Below, piece after piece: positions 56,484 to 64,000 of a stretch of DNA of 64,000 nt (position 1 is its first letter; each line of letters begins with the position of its first letter). The stretch lies in NCBI GenBank assembly GCA_001574975.1, contig KQ965838.1, forward strand, positions 62,001 through 126,000. The letters run 5' to 3'. This DNA is from Gonapodya prolifera JEL478 (Eukaryota; Monoblepharomycota; Monoblepharidomycetes; Monoblepharidales; Gonapodyaceae). The notes under the pieces are model-generated. The model was not told the DNA's origin. It worked only from the letters and a program-made list of their open reading frames with translations, and made no database searches. Position numbers and translations under genes: made by a program.

Positions 56484-58198
56484 TCATTCCAACGCCCACT
56501 GGTCTTTATTATTCTCGCTCATCTGCGCCTCCACATTCTGATCACTACCGGCGACCTTGGCACCGCCCTGGGCCGCGACAGAACTGTCAACGTAGGCGCG
56601 CAGGCCGTGCCCAAAGTTGTGCGCGCACAGAAGCGTCGTGCACACGGACGTGACGAGGAAGAGTATGTTGATGCCGAAGAAGAAGGTGCCGATACCGCGG
56701 ATCAAGTAGTTTCGGTCCAGAGTGAAGGTGTCCGCTGGGTAGAGCTGCAAGCGAGAAGAGAACGCATGGAGGAGGAGGTGGTGTTGGAACCCTTTGTGAG
56801 GTTGGTGCGAATTGAAAAACGAAGAAACAACTCACCGCAGAGACTTGGTTGACCATGACGCCCTCGTACGCCATGGACAAGACGAGGAACACCATGACGG
56901 CGTACAGGCGCTCTTTATAAATGGCGGATAGCAGCACAAGCAGTCCCACGACATGGAGAAGCGTGGCCGCAAAGGACCCGAACAGGAACGTCCCCGTCAG
57001 CTTGCTCCCGCCGACGCTGAACCCGTGCTGTATGAAGATCGCCGACGCGAGCAGCGAGAAGAAGATGGAGAGTTTGATTTGGAGCGTGAGGAGGGTGAAG
57101 GCGCTTCATGTCCGATAGCAACATGGTTTGAGCGTTTGCGTCCGACAGCGACCCGGTTTTTGTGTTTGCGTGAGAGTGACATCTCGAAACTGTCGTACAC
57201 GCAAAATCGACGCTCAGCTCACGTGTATCGCTTGCGCATGGACCTATCCGCCCCAATCTTCTTGAACGCCTTCCAACCAACTTCCCTCCACACTCCCGGC
57301 ATAAACAAACCCTGTCCCAACAGCTGAATAGCGGACGTGACAGCCGTCGCGGTCTCAAAGGGCATCACGGCCTTGTCCCACGAGTCGAACCCGGGCGAGC
57401 GTGCTTTCAAGAGCAGCGACGAATACCATTGCCCCGTGGCCGGGGAGTTGGCGCCGGCTTGCCCCGACTGCACGGCGTACAGGACCGAGGCGATGTCGGA
57501 CGGCGTTACGGCGATGATGACAGAGTAGGCGAGCAGGCCCAGGGTGAAGAAGAGGGAGCCGCAGATCTGGTGTGGTGGTTGGGTGGGTTGGATTGTGGAG
57601 GTGTGAGTCCGTTTCCCGCGCGCGTGGGCGTACGTGAGTACGTAAGTGCACGGGAGGAGAAACTCACTTCGAAAATGTTTTCATTGCGGATGGCGCTCCA
57701 GGTAAGGTATATGGAGTACAAGACTGCGCCAATGAGGCCTGCTCTCGCGACAATCTCTTTCGGTGTGTAGACTGGAACGGGTGGTTTCATATGAAAGGGG
57801 TTGCCTGAGTTGGACGTGGTCGCAATGGAAATGCACTCACATTCTCCCGAGATGGTACACTGCTTCACCACAAGCGCAATAATGACAATTCCCGTCAGAA
57901 CCGTCCATCCAAAGAGCGCTCCCGTCCACTTGCCAAACGTTTTCTTGGTCCATTTGGACATGCCCTCTGTCGTTTTGGACAGGTTGCCCGACGAGGCAAA
58001 CGACGTGCTGTCCCCGCTAGAAAACATGGTTGTTGGGAGGAGATGTTTCTTGGGGCCGGATCCGGCAGAGGGAGCGGGGGCTGGAGGAGCCCCAGTGGTG
58101 CGGTCGGAGACGGAGAGTTGCCGATGCGAGGCCATCGCCATGGGAGGGGGCTGTATTCGCGATGATTGGCCGCGATCCTCTCGAGATGTCAGCTCCAT
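56484..58198 (-). CDS. Multi-span membrane protein, probably UPF0658 Golgi-type
   Basis: The cytoplasmic Ser/Pro-rich N-terminus (MELTSREDRGQSSRIQPPPM) is followed by about seven hydrophobic segments, including WTVLTGIVIIALVVKQCTI, AGLIGAVLYSIYLTWSAI, ICGSLFFTLGLLAYSVIIAV, LFGSFAATLLHVVGLLVLLS, YAVMVFLVLSMAYEGVMV and TFFFGINILFLVTSVCTTL. The loop EVGWKAFKKIGADRSMRKRY resembles the conserved 'GW..YK.IGADR..R..Y' loop of UPF0658 Golgi apparatus membrane proteins. That is the main basis for the call. The C-terminus is polar (VAGSDQNVEAQMSENNKD). Introns near 57660, 57570, 57230 and 56840 have good signals. The family's biochemical role is not known to me. Confidence 0.55.
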
Positions 58199-58654
58199 GT
58201 GGGTCGCGTGGCCGATTATTATACAAGCAAAAGGCGGGGTCAGGTATGGGTGGTACCGCCTCGCTTTGCGGTGACCGCATCACTGCACCCTAACCCCTAA
58301 CCACTGGAAACCGAGAACCAGTGCAGGGGAGGCAGCGATGCGAGAGTGCGAGCATCTAGGTGATTCTCGCAGTATTTTTGGGCAGCTGGGAATGCGAAAT
58401 GTCGCCTGGAATAGGAGTCATTTTCGAGGCCAACGCAAGCGCAGACGTGCTCGGTGACCGAAAGTAGCTGAGAATGTGAGCACGTGGAGATATTATCGAT
58501 AAGCTAGTCTTGCCAAACTTCTCGTAATCGATGAGCGAGAGGACGATTGCTGCGGACAAGTGACCACAGCCACGCCTCCACCCCACGTTCCGTCGTCGCC
58601 CGCTTCCCCATCCTCCGCTGCAGAATCCTCCCGCCGCACTGCCAAAACACCGCG
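58199..58654. promoter_or_regulatory. Divergent intergenic region (membrane protein / inositol monophosphatase)
   Basis: About 456 nt between two divergently oriented start codons. It must hold both promoters. A short ccctaacccctaacc run at about 58288 is present but far too short to be telomeric. Confidence 0.4.
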
Positions 58655-59872
58655 ATGGATCTCGATCTTCCTGCGCTGCTCGCCTCTGCAATCCACGCGT
58701 CGCGTCTCGCTGCGCGCCTGCTTCTCGCCGCGTTTCGCACAGACAGACGCGCACTCGCACTCGAGACAAAGTCGTCCCCGGCAGATCTCGTCACACAGAC
58801 TGACAAGGCGTGCCAGGAAGCCATCTTCACATACCTGAGACGCATATACCCCGACCACGCGTTCATTGGCGAGGAGGACGACCACTCGGCTGGCAAATCG
58901 CGCTTCGACCAAAATCGACCGACGTGTGGGTATGCTCGTGTAGTGGGACCAGAAAACGAGGCCAACTGATATTCATTTTGCAATCGACCAACGACCAGGG
59001 GTGGTTGATCCCATCGACGGCACCACAAACTTCGTCGTCGGATACCCCCAGTGCTGCGTCTCCATCGGACTCGCCGTCAACGGCAGCCCTGTCCTCGGCG
59101 TCGTCAGCAACCCTGACTTGGATGAACTGTATTACGCGTATAACGGCGGCGGCGCATGGCTCATGAAAGGCAACCACGTCACGTAGGTCGCATTTCGATT
59201 GCTACGATACCAATTGGTCTCACATCCACCGACACCTACCACGTACTTGCAGGACCATCGAACTCCCCGACCCCCCCATCGCGCACCGCCTCCCCCTCAT
59301 ATCGTCCGCCCCGCTCTCGCACGACCTGTCCAACGCCCTCGTGAACACCGAGTACGGCTCCGATCGCCGGCCCCACATGGTCCAGTCCAAAATCACAACC
59401 ATCAGCTCCCTGCTGCAGATTCCCGTCCGCGGGATCCGCAGCGTGGGCTCCGCGGCGCTCAGTCTGTGCTCCGTCGCACGCGCGTCGTCTGACGTGTACT
59501 ACGAAGAAGGCATCGTGAGTGTCCCCTGTCCTACTGTACCCATCACACTGCTCCGCCCTATCAAGCTCTTGACACAACTCCCGTGCGCCGCCTTTTCTCG
59601 CCCTACTACGCCAGCACTCATGGGACGTCTGTGCCGGCGTCGTCATCGTCCGTGAATCCGGTGGCTTCGTGGCCAACTACAAGGACCGCGCCTCGCTCTC
59701 CGACGTGGCCGCTTCCGAGCCCTACGACCTGCGTGCGCGGACCGTCATCGCCGTGCGCAAAGTGACCGACAAGGATCCCGACAGTGCCGAGGAGACTGCA
59801 GCCAGGATGAGCGTGTTGGAGACTGTGAGGAAGCATGCGGTGGTGGGGATGGTGGGGTTGGAGAGGGATTAG
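58655..59872 (+). CDS. Inositol-1-monophosphatase
   Basis: Mg-dependent, Li-sensitive phosphatase releasing free myo-inositol. MDLDLPALLASAIHASRLAA..., then SSPADLVTQTDKACQEAIFT, the first metal site FIGEED, then after an intron the signature VDPIDGTTNFVVGYPQCCVS. GVVSNPDLDELYYAYNGGGA follows, then RGIRSVGSAALSLCSVARAS, the second metal-binding motif HSWDVCAGVVIVRESGG (split by an intron), and TVIAVRKVTDK. All catalytic acidic residues are visible. Introns near 58930-58997, 59185-59254 and 59514-59625. Length is close to the family norm. Ends at 59872. Confidence 0.93.
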
Positions 59873-60616
59873 GTGGGCGGGACGAAATGTGCACGGCGGT
59901 TGGGTGGAAGAGCTCGGCGTTTGCATTCAATAGAAGCAGAGTGTAAGGCTCGGGCTATACAATAGACATGGAACCGAATAGAACCGTTGAAGAACAGGTG
60001 TTGACAAGAAGCCAACTTTGGTAAAATAGGCCCCCTTGACGTGACGTGGGTCAGCTACGAGTACAAATCCGCGGAGCTCGACGCTGGCGTCACCTTCAAC
60101 GTCTCTGAGACTGCTGCCGAAGTAAGGTGGAGCACTAAAGTGGAGCAACACCGCCATCAACGTGAACTACGAGTGACGAACTTCTCCTCGCGCTGTGTCT
60201 TCTGATGGAGATCAAATTAAGCACTCGATATTACTGTTGAACGTGAGGGCACTTGCGTCCATTTCTTACATGCTCATCATCATAATTTACTTTCGGAAGT
60301 GAAGTGGGTCCTTAATTCCATGAATCTAAACGTCCAAGCTCATCAACAAAGGTTTTGCACGCAAGGTACGGATTTTCCAAATGTGTGCAAACAGCTGCGT
60401 ATGGCTTTACCGAATGAAACAGACATTACAATGTGCTGTGCCTGGAAAGGCCATCATGCTGAACATTTTTGAGCTGGGAGCTCCAGAGTCCAGAGGGCTG
60501 GGAGGACAGCGGATTCGTAGTCTGTTGTAGCGCGATGAGTTCGGGTTTGTGCAGTCAAAACTCTGGTTTGAAAGTGTGAAGTAATTACGGTTCTGGTGCT
60601 AAAGCCTGAAAAGTAA
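59873..60616. other. Intergenic region between convergent genes
   Basis: About 740 nt with no convincing frame. It should hold the 3' ends of the inositol monophosphatase and the orphan gene. No repeat recognised. Confidence 0.5.
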
Positions 60617-61375
60617 CTACAACGAGGTGTTGTGGGAGTGTGAAATATGAAAGCCTTTGGAGAGAGCTTGGAATTTAGGTTTCAACCACGTAACGTCCTC
60701 TAGAAAACCTGACGGTACTAATCGCCCTGGTAGAAGCGCACGGACTGTTGAGGCAACTTCGTCGTGGAATAGTTCCCCACCCACATAGTAGTGAACCTTG
60801 TGTCTTGCACACTCGAGCCAAAACTGTGCCGTATCCCTCCTATATTGCGTTGTAAATTCGCCGACAAGGAGCTCTTGCTTCCAAAACTTCTCCAACATTT
60901 CCTCAAACTTCAACCACTTTTCTATCTTGCTTTGGATCGACTCCAATGTCACAGACTGTTTCGCCTCAACAAGTGCCAGCACTCCAAGTTCGTTCCCAGT
61001 TCTGTCCCTTGGTATCAAGACACCATCAAATTCCGTGAGTATTGTGCCATCTTGGCACAAGACGTCAAATGGTCCACCATTGCCAAACCCAAGGAGTGAA
61101 TGCAAGATAGGGTTAGATTGACATTCGAGAAGCGTCGCTTTGATATATATGGTTTGCGACGGAAACGCCGATTTCATGCTCTATTGCCGTTGCCGAGTTC
61201 TTCACATAGCCAGTAAGAGGTGCAACAGTCGCCTAGATGCTCTTGACGGTCTTGTCCACAGATTCCTCGAGGGCCTTGACTCGTCTGTTTGCTTCAGCAT
61301 TCGATATGGCGGGCCGCCTCAGGGCATCTGAGAGTGAAGGTTTCTTCAAGCGAGCGCTTGGGGGAGCTCTAAACG
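60617..61375 (-). CDS. Orphan protein with a PD-(D/E)XK nuclease-like motif
   Basis: The main frame (60617-61177) reads SAFPSQTIYIKATLLECQSN, then PFDVLCQDGTILTEFDGVLI, then LGVLALVEAKQSVTLESIQS. The pattern E-F-D-G...(about 14)...VEAK resembles motifs II and III of PD-(D/E)XK nucleases (acidic D, then E-x-K on the next strand, with a Gln following). Helices follow (KIEKWLKFEEMLEKFWKQEL) and an ending FHISHSHNTSL. Upstream, an exon-like frame (KKPSLSDALRRPAISNAEAN; RRVKALEESVDK) can be joined through an intron ending caatag just before SMKSAF. The true start is unresolved and may lie beyond 61375. I do not recognise a named family. Nuclease activity is inference from one motif. Confidence 0.5.
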
Positions 61376-61688
61376 ACCTCGAATGAAGATTGAGAGTTCG
61401 TGTAGTGCCTACTGCGGGTGTTGGTGTTGGTATTTGTGACGATAGTTTCCTTGATGAAGCGGTGAATGGGCAAAACCACCGGCATTGGAGAACGCTCGCT
61501 TACTGGTATGAGATTAAGCAGCGAGGGGATTCCAACCATGGCAACGCATGTCCACGAAGCAACCTCGATGGAACTGAGATCATCGTTGTCGAGAAGCGCG
61601 CTCGTCACGGCCGGCACAACTCCGGTTAAAACGGGGCCCTTGGTTGACCGTTCATTTGCCCTCTGTACCTTCTTCCAGGAACGGCACG

Positions 61689-63528
61689 ATGACAGAGCAC
61701 GTCCGCAATCGCATTCCCTTCGTCGTCGTTCACGACGAGAACCGCAAGCTGGAGAAATGTCTCGTCATGGTGCGGAATCCCCACTCACCGAGTGTTGTCC
61801 GGCTCCACTGAACCTTGCCTGATCGCCAAACCGTAGGGAGCGGGCCACTTCGGGTCGTGCCTGGCCGACCATCTCGCGGATCTCGGCAACGACGTGGTCA
61901 TCTTTGACAAGGTGCGTATTTGCCCAACACGAACCGCAAAGTGTGGGTCTTGTATGTTCTGATATACATTGCGCGCCTACGCTGCGCCAACAGGACCCAG
62001 AGCCCATCGCGTCAATCAACAAGTCGCACGTGAATGAAAAGTACTTTAAAGATGTGAGCCCTCGGCGCGCCTGGCCTTGCGCGACGGGATGGGACACACA
62101 CGCTGACCCACCGCACGCAAAAAGTACCCCCTCTCCACCCGCATCCGCGCCACAACAGTGCTCTCTGACGAGCTTTTGCGCTCCTCGACCGTCATCGTGT
62201 ACTCCATCCCCACGCAGGCGATGCGCGTGGTCCTGTCGGGCCTCAAGGGCCGACTGACGCCCGACCACCTCCTCATTTTCGTGAACAAGGGCATCGAGGC
62301 GTCCACGGGCAAGCTGCCCACCGAGATTCTGCTCGAGGTTCTGGGCGAACCCTACGTCAGCAACGCAGTGTTCATGAGCGGACCCACGTTTTCAGAGGAG
62401 GTCGTGCAGCGCTTGCCGGTGAGTGTGTGTGTTTGTGTGGGGGGTCGAGCAACGGAGGCCAGAGGCCGGAGTTGCGACACGGGAGCGCAGCGAGAACTCG
62501 AGGCCCAAGCGCCTCTAGGCGCTGACCGAGGCTGTCCGCCGGAGGCGAATGCACCGCGAAGAGGGCTAGTCATCGCCGTTGCTCGCACCCGTACTCCGTT
62601 CTCATCCCCTACTCTCGCTCGGTTCCCCCCAGACGGCCATCACGGCAGCGTGCAAGTCGCCGGAGCGGGCTCAATGGGCGCAACGGACGTTCCACGCGCC
62701 TCACTTCGTGAGCTCGTTTTTGCGTTTGATTGCCGCCATCGTCGTCAAACACAGTGCACCTGCGTAGAGAGTTTACACCAGCCCAGACACCGTCGGTGTC
62801 TGCGTCGCCGGCGCGCTGAAGAACGTCATTGCCATCGCGAGTGGGTTGGCGACAGGCCAGGGGTTCCAGAACAACGCGGTGAGTCGGCGGTGTTTTTTCA
62901 TGGAGCCATCCCCTGTGACCAATTGTGGCAAATCGGTTTGTGAAAATGCAGCGTGCCGCCATCATTACCCGTGGCCTGGCCGAAATCTCCCGTATCGGGC
63001 TCAAACTAGGCGCCAACTCCCTCACCTTTGTCGGCCTTGCTGGCGTAGGCGATCTTCTTTTGACAGCTTCTTCCGAGGTGCGTTCGATTCCCTTCAGCCT
63101 CGCGTGAGCTCTCCGAAACATCCTTGTCTCTCTAAACCTCCCCCCCTCCACACCAAACTGCACACAGAAATCCAGAAACTTCACCGTGGGATACCGCCTT
63201 GGCAAGGGTGAATCGCTGGACCAAATCATTAAGACCCTTGGCTCGACCGCCGAGGGCGTTGAAACCACGCGCGCCGCATACAAGCTGGTCCAGAAGCTTG
63301 GCGTGGATGCACCCATGGTCACACTCATGCACAAGTTTCTTTTCGAAGGAATGCCAATGGAGGACGCATTGCGCGCCTTGGTCACGGTGAGCTGCAGCGG
63401 CGCCGCAAAGGGTTCGGAAGCCAGGCACTGACATTGCTCGCCTTTGTGTCGAATAGCGTGAGATGAAAAGCGAGTTGTACGGATGGGTCGCACCGGAGGA
63501 GCTCGCGTCGGGGATTGCGAAGTTGTAA
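61689..63528 (+). CDS. NAD(P)-dependent glycerol-3-phosphate dehydrogenase, GpsA type
   Basis: Interconverts dihydroxyacetone phosphate and sn-glycerol 3-phosphate. The first exon [20 protein letters not shown] ends KCLVM. An intron (gtgcgg...ccgtag, about 61770-61834) joins to [20 protein letters not shown], a Rossmann start. Then [75 protein letters not shown], the catalytic-lysine block [60 protein letters not shown] and [20 protein letters not shown]. The end [10 protein letters not shown] stops at 63528. Blocks are of bacterial GpsA style ('SGP(T/S)F..EV', '[13 protein letters not shown]...G..LG.G') rather than the classic fungal GPD1. About seven introns, so it is a resident eukaryotic gene. 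Confidence 0.88.
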
Positions 63529-63645
63529 AAAGTTCAGTTTGCTGGTTCGTGTGAAGGTAAAGAAGCGAGCTTCTTTTGGACATTGTGACAAGTTTTTTCG
63601 CGCGCAATGATTGCGCCCTGAGTGAAATATGATTACGCATGGAGT

Positions 63646-64000
63646 CTACCCGACGACCATCTCTGCCCACTCTTTCAACCCTTCGACCACCTCTCCAACG
63701 GCCTCTCTGTTCTGCTTGTGCACCACGAGTCGCACAACTTCACCCTTATCCCCGTACCCTGTTCCCACCCTGACCCTCCTCCTCTCCCACATATGCCTCG
63801 CCCAGTCGTCCGCCGTAAGCTTTCCCCTCTCCTCCGCCGTCCCTGTTGTGCCCGAAACGGCCCGCCCGGAGCTCTCGTTTGCGGAAGCTAGCAGACGCCC
63901 AAGATCTGCCCAGACCATGTTGGTTTGAGTGGGCGCTGCGAGGCGGACGAGGGAGGACGTTGACGAAGAGGATCCGAGGGTAGACAGCTGGGCGGCAAGG
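63646..64000 (-). CDS. Threonine aldolase, C-terminal end, cut by the window edge
   Basis: The frame enters from the right edge (minus strand): LAAQLSTLGSSSSTSSLVRL then AAPTQTNMVWADLGRLLASA, similar to the 'P..TNMVW.DL' block of L-threonine/L-allo-threonine aldolases (PLP enzymes). A low-complexity linker follows, then KGEVVRLVVHKQNREAVGEV and a final helix. The PLP-lysine and the rest of the protein lie outside the window. Identity rests on the TNMVW block and the 'R.VVH.Q....V..V...L' end. Confidence 0.6.
   Translation of the reverse strand, partial: LAAQLSTLGSSSSTSSLVRLAAPTQTNMVWADLGRLLASANESSGRAVSGTTGTAEERGKLTADDWARHMWERRRVRVGTGYGDKGEVVRLVVHKQNREAVGEVVEGLKEWAEMVVG

Noticed and set aside
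58285-58305. Telomere-like ccctaacccctaacc.
   Set aside because: Two units only, inside a gene-dense region between two promoters.
1-64000. Search by eye for LTRs, transposase or reverse-transcriptase motifs, rRNA, tRNA and CRISPR-like arrays.
   Set aside because: No supporting sequence found. A profile search would be needed to exclude small or decayed copies.

Overview
The window is a dense piece of a fungal nuclear genome. About 29 protein genes fill some 85% of 64 kb. Nearly all are split by many short introns (about 55-70 nt, GT...AG, often gtgag donors), and genes on one strand can lie only tens of bases apart. Fungal marker genes include STE50, ALG14, MVP1, NOP12, ERV2 and ABP1. STE50 carries SH3 domains after its SAM and RA domains, a layout I know from basidiomycetes, so a basidiomycete or a related lineage is my best guess. 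I saw no rRNA or tRNA gene, CRISPR array, transposon protein or virus-like element.

Layout: 1-1.6 kb, 3' part of splicing factor PRP40; 1.6-6.2 kb, minus-strand run of NUFIP1/RSA1-like, TRAF-type RING protein and mitoribosomal mL50; 6.7-10.1 kb, a PlsC acyltransferase, ATP synthase subunit b (ATP4) and COX assembly factor PET117; 10.1-15.0 kb, the structure-specific nuclease MUS81; 15.0-16.8 kb, gene-poor; 16.8-18.8 kb, NOP12; 19.2-25.2 kb, minus-strand train ALG14 > NOL8-like > STE50; 25.4-28.1 kb, SDS3-like; 28.3-32.4 kb, sorting nexin MVP1 and a DUF2461 protein; 32.7-35.6 kb, STT3; 35.7-40.9 kb, minus-strand train TMEM135-like > ERV2 > ABP1; 41.4-46.9 kb, ARP2, a FAD monooxygenase and NOP53; 47.1-47.8 kb, RNase H2 subunit C; 48.0-51.8 kb, a kinase-LRR receptor-like gene; 52.0-52.6 kb, mitoribosomal bL21; 52.6-56.5 kb, gene-poor with a cluster of degenerate hairpin repeats; 56.5-63.5 kb, a Golgi-type membrane protein, an inositol monophosphatase, an orphan with a PD-(D/E)XK-like motif and a GpsA-type glycerol-3-phosphate dehydrogenase; at the right edge, the C-terminal end of a threonine aldolase.

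Most genes are housekeeping and not co-functional. Loose themes are ribosome biogenesis (NOP12, NOL8-like, NOP53, NUFIP1/RSA1), N-glycosylation (ALG14, STT3), actin (ABP1, ARP2) and mitochondria (mL50, bL21, ATP4, PET117). The most unusual locus is at 47996-51824: a TKL-like kinase whose HRD motif reads HTD, fused to about eleven ribonuclease-inhibitor-type leucine-rich repeats. Its repeats are separated by introns at the same place and in the same phase. Exon borders were read by eye from splice consensus and frame continuity and are approximate unless stated.
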